A stretch of DNA of 64,000 nucleotides from Macrostomum hystrix. Its lineage: Eukaryota; Platyhelminthes; Macrostomidae. Each line of letters opens with the position of its first letter. Positions within the stretch are counted from its first letter, which is position 1. The position numbers and the translations under genes were made by a program. The DNA is taken from the NCBI GenBank assembly GCA_950097015.1, contig CATNEN010000013.1, positions 744,001-808,000 of the forward strand, given 5' to 3'. Shown in pieces: positions 21,290 to 32,350 of this stretch. The notes under the pieces are model-generated. The model searched no databases and was not told where the DNA came from. It saw only the letters and a program-made list of their open reading frames with translations.

Positions 21290-21720
21290 GACTTACTTGA
21301 CTTATCTGCAGGGTGGTCCAATGGACACAGCAGGGAGGCAGGCGTCACCCATTCTGCTAATCTCTGAAAGACCCTCAATCGGCCGATGGCACGGGGCCAG
21401 TCAGGGAGGTCTGTGGCCGGTCCTTTCTGCAGCTTGCTCTTCACTAGGGAAGAAAGATGCTCTAGAAAGAAGAAAGGTAGCCCTCAGGAACTGGATGAGC
21501 CGTGGGATGTTCTCGGATCTGCAAACGTCGTCCATGGATGGGCTTAGTCCGAGGTGATTAAGCCCCTCTCTGGTAAAGAAAGGGCAGTGACAAATGAAGT
21601 GCAGGGCATCCTCGTTCTCAAGGTTGCAGAACGGGCACAGCTCACTTCGGAGGTCTCCTCGGAGGAAACAGTGTCTGGCGTAGCAGCCATGGCTCGTGAG
21701 GGTCATGGTGAGTGCCTAGA
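21290..21720 (-). pseudogene. Non-LTR retrotransposon (LINE) 3' fragment
   Basis: The minus-strand ORF 21706-21401 (101 codons) has the terminal zinc-knuckle pattern typical of LINE ORF2 C-termini: LTSHGCYARHCFLRG ... LCPFCNLENEDALHFICHCPFF. The known zf-RVT-like pattern is C-x2-C ... E ... H-x(3-4)-C. In this frame a TAG lies only four codons upstream of the first Met, and no reverse transcriptase motif occurs upstream. It is therefore 5'-truncated, as is common for LINE copies. The 3' UTR continues to about 21290; its exact end is not clear. Confidence 0.6.
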
Positions 21721-22481
21721 TGTCCTTCCGGGAAGGACCTTCCGGAGCCAAGTGGATATTATAGTGATAAAATTAGTACGCGACTAAAAACACGACAGAA
21801 AGAAATTCTTGGCTCAAAGAAGTCCACTCTTGCTTCTAAACATTCAGGTATGATATTTGTGTATGGTACGAGCTATCAAGTATCAAGACAAGGCATTATT
21901 ATTTTATTTACTTGTAGCTTGCAGAAAAGCATTTTAGAATACAGGACTGATTTTTTTCACTTATAATGCAAGATGAGGCGAATCTTGCAGTAATAGTAAG
22001 AGTACTAGAAATTTAGCCCCCCTCCGGGGAGCACAGAACTTAACTTAACTTTAGGGGGCTAGCCTAATAGCCCCTCTAGGTGGCATAAAAAAGTTGCACA
22101 GAACTGAGATTACAGCAAGAGAAGAAGCAATAGCATGCAACATTTAGAATTTTTAATAGAAAACACCTCGCACTGGAACCATATAAACATGGACTACTAA
22201 ACAACTATATATTATGTTTAATGATTAATCGTCAATGGCATTTTAACGTTCGGTTTGGTTTTTTAATCGTCTCCGGCTCCTCTGGGTTGCTCATTGCGAG
22301 AGTATTGCGAAAATGAGTCACATTCCGAAGACTGCATAGCCGAGTACAGTTGTAGAGTCGCTTCGGCTGCAATTGGTTATGTGCGCGTGTGTCATTATGT
22401 ACGTAAAAGCAGCGTATAAATACAATAACTCAGACGTGGTGAATTATCAATTGAAATTAGATATATAGCAAAGAAACATAC
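21721..22481. other. Spacer with a small GC-rich dyad
   Basis: AT-rich except for 22010-22080, where CCCCTCCGGGGA and GGGGGCTAGCCTAATAGCCCC form short inverted repeats. This may be a fold-back element or a transcription-stop structure. No coding signal was seen. Confidence 0.35.
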
Positions 22482-22802
22482 CTCCCAGCTACCCTGACGT
22501 ATGCGCACGCGCTTAATGGATTGTGGGACATCTTGCACAAGTTCTTCGGCAGAACTTGTCATGGTGCCATCTCGGCAGCCAGTTTGATGGGGTGGTACCT
22601 GTATTTGTGACTGTACAGATTGTACAGTTTGGGCATCGTAATGTTCTTCAAACCAAGCCCGAGCTTTTCCAGCCTCGAGTGGGTTCGGATCAATCTGACA
22701 GTATGCGCCACTGCAGTTAAGAGATACTGACCCGTAACTCGTTGTCTTTGCGCCTTTAATTGCAAGGGCACACCCGACTGGCCACGCCTGGCCAAACTTC
22801 AT
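22482..22802 (-). pseudogene. RPA1-like ssDNA-binding (OB-fold) fragment
   Basis: The minus-strand ORF starts at 22802. The segment ALAIKGAKTTSYGSVSLNCS, followed by CQIDPNPLEAGKARAWFEEH, matches the end of OB-fold DBD-B and the linker in replication protein A 70 kDa (pattern: (A/L)xKGxxxxx(F/Y)xxxSL ... NPxxPEAxxLRGWF). After about 50 further residues a donor-like GAG|GTATGT occurs at 22482/22481, so it may be an exon. No neighbouring exon with RPA features was found. RPA-like ORFs occur both as host genes and in Helitron transposons; this may be a piece of either. Function is not claimed. Confidence 0.4.
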
Positions 22803-24250
22803 ATAAACTTCAGGCCAAACTTATATACTGATATATAATTATATGATATAACTGGCTTCAAAACGAGGCCAATTATACGAATCATTTGTATTTCATCAGA
22901 ATTTAAGGAGAAGGAGCAAGTCAATAGTAAAACGTTGCGTACAAGCACCAGAAAGTTTTTTTAGAAGAATGCACATTTTCACGTACTTACTCCCTAAGTA
23001 GTCACTCCCACGTTATGGTCATTATGTTGCCGTTGGCAATGATTTTTATATTTGACGATTCGAGATGCTCGTTAAAGTCCTCAGGCTTGGCGACCATAGC
23101 CTTGGTGGTGCTATGCAGCGTCCTGGAGATATGTAGATGGTCACGAGAGTCCAGGGTTATATAGCTCTCAACATATGTCCATAGCAGACTTGATTTCTTG
23201 ATCAAAACTCTTCTCTTCCCTCTCTTCTTCTTTCTTCTCTTCGCCTCGCACCTTAATTGCTTTCATTAGGTTAAATTCTATAATACCCGCCAAAATTTTG
23301 TTCCGTAGAAAAGAAAGTCCGAGGCTGCAGTTATCAGGCCGAGGCGAAGCACAAAGAAAATCAATAATTATGAGCCAGACAGGCTACAGAGACAGAGCCA
23401 CAGAGAGAGGTCAGAACAACAAGAAAAATAGCTTACGAGATTTCTGCGACATTGTAAGAGCTATATATTTAAATTCAACACCAATTTTTTTAATCCCTTA
23501 GAAGACAAAATGCTGGAAAACTGTTTGACACTGGCGGTGTCTGTTAGTTAATACCAGGCCTTGGGAGTAACGCCATTCAAACAAAAGATCAGATAGCGAC
23601 TGCCGTTGGTGCTCGCTATTATTTTCTTGGATAGAACAGCCTGCACACGCACTGCGCCTTTAATTTGGACAGACTCTTGGTAGATTCATCCACCCTAACC
23701 TCGTTCATTGCGTCTGATGAACCGGGTCAACAGTCTCATCAGTCAGATTCTGAAACGTATGATTCAGCGATGCATCACAGCATTTTGCTGAAACTTCTAA
23801 AAGCAATGTATCATTGTGAATCCCAATTACTTATCTCAATCCTGAAAATAATTCTAATCAGCTATCCCAATTCTAAACAATCGCAAGAATTTTGATTCTA
23901 TCTGACTTTTGGTAATAGTAAACACAAACAACAATCGAAAAATTGTTATGGTAGTTTTAGATGATAATGCAGTTCATAAATCTGAATTGCCCTTTTATCC
24001 AATGATCTGTGGCAATGTGGCATATTGTCCACTTTGAAACAAATTCTTATTTCTGGCCTAAACTCTTTATGATCCACTTAAGAGAAGGTCAGATCTGACA
24101 GCTCCAGGTAAAACAAATATAAATAAGTATTGTCCATATAGTGTTTTGCTAACCACAAAGTCTCTTACTATTTTTGTTTGTATTTTTGTTATTACTGTAC
24201 ATTAATGTTGGAAATCTTCTCTTACTGACTTGTATGTATACTTTCAACAG
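22803..24250. other. AT-rich spacer, nothing recognised
   Basis: Only short ORFs without the GC-rich codon bias are present. A minus ORF at 23205-23002 has no recognisable motif. Confidence 0.4.
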
Positions 24251-24342
24251 ACATTCCATTGTTCATGGTTCCAAAAGAAGCTACAAAATTTGTTGGTTAT
24301 AAAGCTCTGTACACCAAATTCAATAGCGACATGACTTCTTAG
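24251..24342 (+). CDS. Possible terminal exon of an unidentified gene
   Basis: An acceptor-like TACTTTCAACAG precedes an open frame that reads PLFMVPKEATKFVGYKALYT and ends at TAG 24340-24342. A donor-like CTCCAG|GTAAAAC at about 24111 could be the upstream partner. The composition is AT-rich, unlike the other exons here, and I recognise no family. Treat as a weak candidate. Confidence 0.2.
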
Positions 24343-24776
24343 CTTGGAGGCATTGAGGGATAACATCTTGCCCATCTTCCAGATAAACTGTTTCTTGCCT
24401 ACACACCTTTCTACTAATCAAACACGCCGATGATTAAAAAAGGTGTTCTAGTATTTTTGGATTCGAGGGTCACTCAGAAAGTCCTTAGCCTGAACAAGAA
24501 AACAGCAACATATCAACTAAACAACCACTACAGCTTCCCAAAGTGCTCTCCCCAGCACTGATGCATGCTTGCATCCTGTGGAACCAGCTGTAATGCCTGG
24601 CGAAAATATTAATCCTCCCGAATGTGGCTGCCAGTGTTAAGTGTGGCATTATGTATATTTTTTTCTGGGTAGGTTCTCGATATGTATTGAATAAAATCGC
24701 TTTAAAATGTGCAGAATTATTCAACCACGTGGACAGTTTGCTAGAATACAAAAAAACTCTCAACCATTCAGCACTA

Positions 24777-27700
24777 ATGCTGCTCTGTCGCGTGCGGCTG
24801 CAGTTCATCAGCGCAGCTGCCAGTCGGACTAGCCGACAGCTAAGCAGCTCTCTGGTTAGCTCGGCAACAATAACTGACTCAACTGATGAGTTTCAATTCG
24901 GCAAGCTGGCCCGTCAAAACAAAGGCAATCGCCGATTAGAGGGCAAACAGCAACGACAAGCTACGGCGAGGGCGTCATTAGCTGCCTCGGGGCCTATGTC
25001 AACGCCTAGCCAAAGGCCCGGATCCATCGACCGCTTCGGATCCGACGATAGCGGCCGATTCGAATTCGGCGCCCTGGCTCGCACCAGCAGCCTGATTGAC
25101 GCCGATCCGGAGATGGCCCGCTTCGACATGGATCTCAGCCTGGAGGAGGCCGCTGACGCAATGTTGGACCAGCCGGACGCTACGGCAATCTTAGACGATG
25201 ACGATCGACCCGATCATAGGCCGTTGGCGCGCGTCGGACGAAAACATGACGAAGCCTGGTATCTGCGGCGCATCGACAAGCTGGCCGAGGCGGGCGACAC
25301 TGCCGGCATTGTGCGCCTGCTGCATCGAGATATGATTGGAGAGGATCGCTACCTGCCCACTAGGCGGATTCTGCACTCCGTGATGCGTCATCTGGCCTCG
25401 GTTGGCGCCTACGAAGAGGCCAAGGCTGCGCTCAACAGGTGAGAATCCGAACAGCTTTTGCAACAGGTGACGACTGAAACGCTTCTCTGACAACTAAAGC
25501 GCTTCTCTGACAACTGAAGCGCTTCTCTGACAACTGAAGCGCTTCTCTGACAACTGAAGCGCTTCTCTGACAACTGAAACGCTTCTCTGACAACTAAAGC
25601 GCTTCTCTGACAACTGAAGTGCTTCTCTGACAACTGAAGCGCTTCTCTGACAACTGAAGCGCTTCTCTGGCAACTGAAGCGCTTCTCTGGCAACTGAAGC
25701 GCTTCTCTGACAACTGAAGCGCTTCTCTGGCAACTGAAGCGCTTCTCTGACAACTGAAGCGCTTCTCTGGCAACTGAAGCGCTTCTCTGACAACTGAAGC
25801 GCTTCTCTGACATCTGAAGCGCTTCTCTGACAACTGAAGCGCTTCTCTGACAAATGAAGCGCTTCTCTAACAAATGAAGCGCTTCTCTGACAACTGAAGC
25901 GCTTCTCTGACAAATGAAGCGCTTCTCTAACAAATGAAGCGCTTCTCTAACAATTCGAGCCCTTCTCTAACTCTAACTCTAAAGCCGCCTCCAAGAGAAC
26001 ATCAACATCGTTCATGTGACCCAACTCAACTGCAAGCTAATTAAAAAGTGCCGCTAGTTATTTTAGAACCCTCTTTTAACACACGTCTAGGTGCCGTTCG
26101 GCCGGCCTCGAAGCAAACTATGTAACTCATTGTCACTACCTGCGCGCGCTGTCAAATGCCTCCTGCTTTGACGGCAAACCGGATCGTTACGCTGGCGAAC
26201 TGGCTTGTCGCTATTATCACTCTCTGCTAGATGATGCATCAGCGCAGTCCGAGTTACTGCATCAATACGTGTACTACTTTGCTGTGCTAGCCTGCGCCAG
26301 AAATGGAATGGTGCAAGAGGCACTTAAGGTCTGTTGATGCTCGCTGTTTTTACTCCCTGTCTCCTATTGACAATAATCTATAATCTGAATGTATAATCCA
26401 CCGATTATAGATATTCGACGACTCAGTTAACCTGGCCCAGCTTCATCCGCCGCCAAAGATGCTGGACGCCCTGCTGCACGCGGCCTACACCGACAAGACT
26501 AATGGCAGCGCCATCGCCCTGCTGGTTTGGCGACGCTTTCGTCTGGCGTTTGGCAGTAGCCTTGACGCCTATCACTATTATCGGCTGATCAGGTGTGCGC
26601 CTTGCCCGTGTTTTGACACATTAGTGTGAATTTCATGCACCTGCGCATTGTAATAAAACTGTATGCTTGTGACGCTAACTTCAATAAACCTCCGCTAACT
26701 TCAATAAACCTCCGCTAACTTCAGTAAAGAATAAACATCCGCTAACTTCAATTAACATCATCTAACATCAATAAACCTCCACTAACTTCAATAAACATCC
26801 ACTAACTTCAATAAACATCCGCTAACATCAATAAACATCCGCTAACTTCAATAAACATCCACTAACTTCAATAAACATCCACTAACTTCAATAAACATCC
26901 GCTAACTTCAATAAACATCCGCTAACTTTAATAAACATCCGCTAACTTTAATAAACATCCGCTAACTTTAATAAACATCCGCTAACTTCAATTAACATCC
27001 GCTAACTTCAATTAACATCCGCTAACTGAGTAAACCTCAGTTAACTTTAGTAAAGAATAAACATCAGCTAACTTCAATAAACATCCGCTAACATCAATAA
27101 ACATCCGCTAACTTCAATAAACATCCACTAACTTCAAAAAACATCCACTAACTTCAATAAACATCCGCTAACTTCAATAAACATCCGCTAACTTTAATAA
27201 ACATCCGCTAACTTTAATAAACATCCGCTAACTTCAATAAACATCCGCTAACTTCAATTAACATCCGCTAACTGAGTAAACCTCAGTTAACTTCAGTAAA
27301 GAATAAACATCATCTAACTTCAATAAACATCCACTAACTTCAATAAACATCCGCTAACTTTAATAAACATCCGCTAACTTCAATAAACATCCGCTAACTT
27401 CAATAAACATCCGCTAACTTTAATAAACATCCGCTAACTTTAATAAACATCCGCTAACTTCAATAAACATCCGCTAACTTCAATAAACCTCCGCTAACTT
27501 CAGTCTTCAATAAACATCCGCCAATCCGCCAATCCTCTGACCCAGATGCCTTCGAGGCTGCGGCATCGGCCAGCCGAGCCTGATGGCCGCTGCCGAGGCG
27601 TCCGCCGGACCGCCTGTCAAAGCCGCTCTGCCGTCTTACGATCAGCTAGGAGGCGATGGTCGCACCCCCGGCGACTACAAAGGAGCAGACGCGGCGCTGC

Positions 27701-28749
27701 GCCGCCTACAGGACAACTGGTCAGCCCAGTTGAACACTCAGAAGGCTCCAAAGCTAGTGGGCTCGACAGGCCCCAAGGTCGTCTCTGAGCAGTTGCCATG
27801 GGAAACGCCAGAGTCAACGTCCTCATATTTGCAAGTCCCGGCTCAGCCGTCGCAGCCGGAGCCGGACTTCTCTCTTCCAGCGCAGCCGCCTGTGGCACTG
27901 GCGTTGAGCTGCCCCGTCAATCTTCTGCGCCCGCGTCAGCCGCTGCCAATCCTGCCAGATTCGCAAAATGCTTTCCGGTTGCCATGGCAACGCCTGACCC
28001 TAGTCGGCGGCTTAGCCGGCCTGCTGGAATCGATGCAGGCTGACAGAGCCAAGGCGACTCCGGCGCTGGCCCTGGAACTGTTGCAGCTGCTGCCGCCACT
28101 ACCCGAGGCTGAGCAGACCATCTGGCGCTTCTGTCGCAGCCGCGGCTTCCTCCGAGCCTCCACGCCAGGCGGTGGCGTCGTATTCTACAATGCCCTGCTG
28201 CGCTACCGGGTGCGCAACCGTCTGGAGCACGCCGATGTGCTGGACGAGCTGCGATCCAGCGGACTGCGGCCCGACCGCGACACCTACGCCGCACTGGCAG
28301 GCGCGTGCCGCGAACAGCGCGAAGCCGAACGCCTCCTAGCCGACATGGCGCGCGACTCGGCCAGGCCAGACCAGCTGGTGTTCTACGCCATGCTGACTGC
28401 CGCTCAGCCCGGCGACCTGGCCTACCGGACCTGGCTGGTGCGCCGCATGGCCGGCTTTGATGTGCCGCCCAGCCCGGCCATTGTGCGCTTGCTGGAGACC
28501 GACCTAGCCAGGCACCGGGCCAGCTTGTCTAAGCAAGACAGCTCTGCCGGATCGTCGGCACACGGCCTGTCGCTGGCCTCTCAATCGGCTTCTGTGAGTC
28601 CGGTGGATTCGGCCGATTATCAGCTGTTCCGGTCGGCCTACGAATCCTGGCTGAAGGCCAACAAGCTGTTCCAGCCCATTAATTCTATTAAATCTGAGCG
28701 AATGCGGCTCAAGCATGTCCGACTGAAGTCTTTGAAAATGGCCAGTTAG
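24777..28749 (+). CDS. PTCD1: Mitochondrial pentatricopeptide repeat protein 1 (PTCD1)
   Basis: Four exons: 24777-25438, 26091-26328, 26411-26592 and 27546-28749, with intron phases 2, 0 and 2. Together they give a 761-residue protein; the frame is kept at every junction. The chosen start, MLLCRVRLQF, begins a basic, Ser-rich presequence without acidic residues, as expected for mitochondrial import. Landmarks shared in order with vertebrate PTCD1 (about 700 residues) are FEFGALA, the WYLRRIDKLAEAGD...DM repeat near residue 161, CGIGQPS after the last junction, then NLLRPRQPLP, LTLVGGLAGLLESM, FYNALLRYRVRNRLEHADVL and a final YQLFRSAYESWLKANKLF. PTCD1 acts in the mitochondrial matrix on RNA (leucine tRNA precursors and 16S rRNA/ribosome assembly in mammals). 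Introns 1 and 3 carry large 20-bp minisatellites. The assignment rests on many co-linear landmarks. Confidence 0.9.
25468..25968 (+). repeat. 20-bp minisatellite in PTCD1 intron 1
   Basis: About 24-25 copies of GCTTCTCTGACAACTGAAGC with a few point variants. The array starts about 30 bp after the splice donor at 25439. The unit is itself imperfectly palindromic (GCTTC...GAAGC). Because 20 is not a multiple of 3, all three minus frames stay open for long stretches; these ORFs are artefacts. Confidence 0.95.
26674..27525 (+). repeat. 20-bp minisatellite with higher-order structure in PTCD1 intron 3
   Basis: About 42 copies of ATAAACATCCGCTAACTTCA. A distinctive interruption (AGTAAAGAATAAACATC, at the last two sites preceded by CTGAGTAAACCTCAGTTAAC) recurs at about 26723, 27048 and 27295. 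It marks duplicated blocks of roughly 250-325 bp. The array ends about 20 bp before the acceptor at 27545. Confidence 0.95.
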
Positions 28750-28872
28750 ATTTCTGCTGTACAATTCTGTGTTAGTGACGGATCAACTGGGATTATTGTA
28801 GAACCTAGAACCAGAACTTGGCGACCTTTTTGATAATAATAGTTATTATTAGCTAATTATTAGCTAACAGTT

Positions 28873-29065
28873 ACAGCTCATCTGAAGGCTGCGTACAGCT
28901 GTTCAGTCCATGGACTGGGGGGACGCTACACCCACACTCAATTACCCCAGCTGATGCTGATACCCATCTAACAGCTGGGTGAACTGAAGCAATGCAGAGT
29001 TAAGTGTCTTGATAAAGGACACAGATCCGACGCTCTAATCACTAGGCTACAACCTCGTTGTTATT
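28873..29065 (-). mobile_element. tRNA-derived SINE (family B)
   Basis: On the minus strand, TAGCCTAGTGATTAGAGCGT supplies an A box. It is followed by the body CAAGACACTTAACTCTGCAT ... TTCAGTTCACCCAGCTGTTA, a core I recognise as widely dispersed in SINEs of aquatic invertebrates. The element ends near an AT-rich TAATAATAACTATTATT tail at about 28840-28860. It lies in the intergenic region downstream of PTCD1. Confidence 0.6.
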
Positions 29066-30075
29066 CTTAGAAAATTACTCACAGAATCCGTCATTGAAGT
29101 CAGTTGCTTATGTTATTTCTACTATTAGCTTGTCGTTTTCATATTTCTTCCGCAATGCAATTATGTGCTCTATATTTTAGCATTTGATTAGCTACCTGAT
29201 GCCCGAAATCAAAAGTGCGATAAAATTTATAATTAAATTGAAAAGCGAATACACATTTGAACAGGCACATGCAAACAGCTTTCGGTAGAATATTGAGAGT
29301 TAAGAGTGATTTTTTCAATATTTATTCTTCTTCATTGATTATTTATATTTAATGGATAAACTAGATGGATAATTTCAGAAAAAAGGTGCGTAGATGAAAA
29401 ATAGATTAATACGGGAGTAATTTCAGCTTTTTCATTTGCTTTTTGGAGAATAGGAATTTACTATAGCAGCGACTTCTAGTAAACAGAATCCCAGCTGATT
29501 AACAGTAGATAGAGCGACCATGCTATATTTCCCCCTGTGGAAAGACCAGGGTGCATTTCAAATACCCACTGCCTATTTCACTATATTGATAAAACATTTC
29601 CGCCCTTTACAATGAGCCAACTTTCAAAGCCAGCGTCGTCGAGATATACAGCGATTTTTTGTCGAAGACCCTTCTGACAAGGACAAATAAAATTGGTCAG
29701 TATAAACCTATTTGGCCAATCCATATCGGTTCAAAAGTGTATAAGTTAAATATATCATCAACAATACATGGTTAAATGATAATATTTTGTGGTTTTTGCC
29801 ACCAGACACCCCCCCGACGGGAATCGTTGAATATATCGACGATGCCGATGTTCTGTGATTCTGGAAATTGATTCATCGGATAGAGCGGAAAATTTTAGCC
29901 CGTGTCCTGAATTTTATGGTGATTGTTTGAATATTGTGGGTATTGGGCCACAGAAATAGCCATCTGTGGTCTTTCTACTGCTATAAGCCCAGATTTGATG
30001 GCGGAATCGTCTAGAGTTCGATTTCGAATATTAATTATCACAATTCAGTGGATCACTTGACCAGTTCATTTCGCC
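29066..30075. other. Intergenic, AT-rich, with a SINE fragment
   Basis: Apart from the family A SINE fragment at about 29625-29760, nothing was recognised. A tRNA B-box-like GAGTTCGATTTC at about 30013 may mark another decayed SINE. Confidence 0.4.
29625..29760 (+). mobile_element. SINE family A, 3' body fragment (copy 2)
   Basis: Shares ACTTTCAAAGC, TCGAAGACCC..CTGACAAGGACAA and a TCATCAACAATA tail with the copy at 48165 and, in the middle part, with the copy at 445. The tRNA-like head is missing. Confidence 0.5.
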
Positions 30076-31055
30076 TTAGTCGTTCGCCTTCTCTCCGTCT
30101 CGACGTCGCTGTTCTGCTTCTTTAGACTTCTTCTCCACCTTGTCGTTGTGCTGGCTGACTCGCTGCAGCTTCTCCTGCTCCCTTTTCTGGCCGTGATGGA
30201 AATCGAACGATAATAAACGTGCAATTTACGCCAATGAGGGTCAGCCCTTCACAGTAAGTGCACACTGCCTGACAATGAGAGTCCGGGCAGATGTGCACTC
30301 TTTAGCACGTCCTGTTTTAGCTCGTATAAAGTAACAAACAAAATAAGCCTCGTGGGCGTAATATTGCACGCACGACCGGCCCCAAATTTACGAGTATGCA
30401 TGGCCTCGCCGCGGAACTCCCGGTACTGTAGTGATAATAATATAATAATAATTGCAGGAGGGCTGCAGCGAGAAGTTCGACATTTAGTGACACTAGAACT
30501 GCAGCCAGTAGGGAGGCAATTTTGCCCATTTCGCATATGGACTCCTGAGCGCACACGCACACAGATACCGGACGCAGGCATACGCTCACACAGGTGTGTA
30601 CATCTGCCCCGACTTTCTCATCGTCAGGTAGTGTACACTCTCACTGTGCCTTGGAGGTTGGCCCTCAAAAGCATAAATTGCACGACAAGCCTCTAAGCCT
30701 TCTCTCTGCGGCTGCACCCCAAATGAAATGTGGCCTCGCCGCGGAATCGAGCTCAGGGACCTTGGTGCGAGAAGCAAACGCGTTGACCGCTCTGCCACTC
30801 ACGCTCCTAAGAGTACCTTGGAGCCTCTAAAATTTGCCATACTATTCATTAACTCGAGACCCGATGCTTTCGCTCTGTAGATTGTCTCACCTTTCGTCGC
30901 TCCTCAGCCTCCCGTTGTCTCTTGTCGATTACGTCGGGTGTTGAGGGTCGGTCTTCGAGACGCCGCTCCAAATGACGCGGCTTGCCGCTGCGCGATTTAA
31001 TGTTATCCTCGTCTATGCTCACCTCGAACGCCATGCTGGTATTTCGGCCCGACAT
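30076..31055 (-). CDS. Short stathmin-like coiled-coil protein
   Basis: Two exons on the minus strand: 31055-30891 and 30186-30076, joined in phase 0 (AAG|GTGAGA ... GGCCAG|AAA), giving 91 residues. The start is the ATG at 31055 (MSGRNTSMAFEV), preceded by TCTCTCAG, which could be a cis or trans splice acceptor. MAFEVSI resembles the (Q/S)(A/S)FE(V/L)IL motif that opens the stathmin domain. The segment REAEERRK, which the splice continues as KREQEKLQRVSQHNDKVEKK, resembles the AAEERRK...EKREHEKE helix of stathmin, which binds tubulin in the cytoplasm. Human stathmin is 149 residues, so this is short and would hold roughly one tubulin-binding repeat. The final stretch KEAEQRRRDGEKAND is basic. 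The intron holds SINE-type repeats. The family call is tentative; a generic charged coiled-coil protein is the alternative. Confidence 0.5.
30230..30420. repeat. Partial, partly inverted copy of the 30590-30745 repeat
   Basis: The left part (30231-30310) matches 30590-30690 in inverted orientation: minus strand GCACATCTGCCCGGACTCTC against plus TACATCTGCCCCGACTTTCT. The right part (30368-30415) matches 30678-30745 in direct orientation (GCACGAC ... GGCCTCGCCGCGGAA). The mixed orientation suggests rearranged copies of one dispersed element within the intron of the stathmin-like gene. Confidence 0.5.
30440..30830 (-). mobile_element. tRNA-Ser/Leu-like SINE (family C)
   Basis: On the minus strand GAGTGGCAGAGCGGTCAACG resembles the 5' half and A box of a type II tRNA. 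It is followed by a long variable region and a B-box-like GAGCTCGATTCC. The body runs to a tail of (ATT)-rich sequence near 30440. It is placed in the intron of the stathmin-like gene, same strand. Confidence 0.55.
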
Positions 31056-31059
31056 CTCT

Positions 31060-31880
31060 GAGAGACTGAGACTTACCTGTTTATTAGCCTGGATGCTAGA
31101 ATTAAACCGCGGCAAGATTCACTGGATGCAGCTCTGAGCTTATAATAAAACATCGGTGAATTTTTCAGCTTTTTTATTGCCCGCCATTCCTTTTGGTCTT
31201 GCTCAGCTCTCCCCCGCCGACTAGAGCAAGAGCCGGTCAGGTGTGTCGCCAGAACCGGCTCCCCCCCGCACTGGCCCTGTTGTCATTTAATTGTTTGAGC
31301 CTGGCCGCTGCTGTCATCGCTTCCCTCATTCCGTCTCTAGCACCGACACTCGTCATCCTTTCACAACTGGACTGGTTAACGTGCCATTGTACCAGGCTAT
31401 AGCTGGATTAGGGGAGAATTATAAGCTAGTTGTGCCCACGCACAGGTACATTACTTAGTCATGGTCCGTTTTTGTTTTTTATCTGACTTCTAAGCCACAC
31501 TGTATTGATACTATATTGGGCATGTATTACGATTTAATTTTGGCTTATAATTCCACTAAAATGTCTAAATAAGCATTCATTATATTTTCACTGTTGCCAT
31601 GCTTACGGATATGGGATATTATTGTATATCTGTACGTTAGGACTGCAGTATATATTATAGTAAATAGTAAAAAGTCCTACTAGTAAATAGCTAGCGAGCT
31701 ATTAAACAAACTGTTTATTAATTCAAACATTCATTCAAACAACGATTTGAATAAATGTCAAGGATTCCTTCAAAACAAATATTTTTATATATGAATCCAG
31801 GGATTACTCAGAGTATTTATTTTATTCCTAGCAATTATTGATGAATGAAAACAGTCACATTACAGACTCTACACAGTTTT
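31060..31880. other. Spacer upstream of the stathmin-like gene
   Basis: 31190-31410 is GC-rich with CpGs, in contrast to its surroundings. It lies upstream of the minus-strand gene and of the plus-strand RRM gene, so a promoter is plausible but unproven. The rest is AT-rich and featureless to me. Confidence 0.3.
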
Positions 31881-31888
31881 TACTTATT

Positions 31889-32343
31889 CACCCGTGTTGA
31901 CAGAGATAGGGTCTAAGAAACGGTAATCGAACATGCGCGACGGTTGCCTAATGGGCAAATCAGAACATGTTATTTGTTCCGAGAACATGTTCCTTTTAAT
32001 TAATAAGGCTTCGTAATGTAAAATATATATATGTAGCTACGTGCTGAATGCGCCGTTGAGAGAAAACTATATTGCTGGCTAATATGTACGTTAAGTGCTG
32101 GTGAACTAGGATATTACTAGACATAGTATGGTTTAGCTCTGTCTTGTTTGTTGACCTCATGCCAAGGAAGGCATAATTTTTTCTTCATTATTTTTTCTTC
32201 ACCTGGCGATATTTAATATACATTAAGTAGCCTTATATTAATTTAAAAGAACATGTTCTCGGAAAAAAAGAACATGTTCGGAGTTGCCTATTAGGCGAAC
32301 GTCGCGCATGTTCGATGTAGCCTAAGAGTCGTCAACACGGCTG
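31889..32343. mobile_element. Non-autonomous DNA transposon (MITE), hAT-like
   Basis: A 455-bp element with termini CACCCGTGTTGAC (left) and CAGCCGTGTTGAC (minus strand of right end). The inverted repeats continue inward for about 100 bp with gaps (CGAACATGCGCGACG ... GCCTAATGGGCAA ... CGAGAACATGTTC). It is flanked by the direct repeat ACTTATT (31882-31888 and 32344-32350). A 7-8 bp duplication and CA(G/C) ends suggest hAT-type mobilisation. There is no coding capacity. Confidence 0.8.
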
Positions 32344-32350
32344 ACTTATT

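Noticed and set aside
24624-24776. Upstream extension of PTCD1 to 24624
   Set aside because: The extension is AT-rich, starts at GTG or other non-ATG codons, and adds nothing like a presequence; ATG 24777 begins a typical mitochondrial presequence.
25409-25933. Long minus ORFs with LSEKRFSCQRSASVVREA repeats
   Set aside because: An artefact of the 20-bp minisatellite in PTCD1 intron 1, antisense to a well-supported gene.
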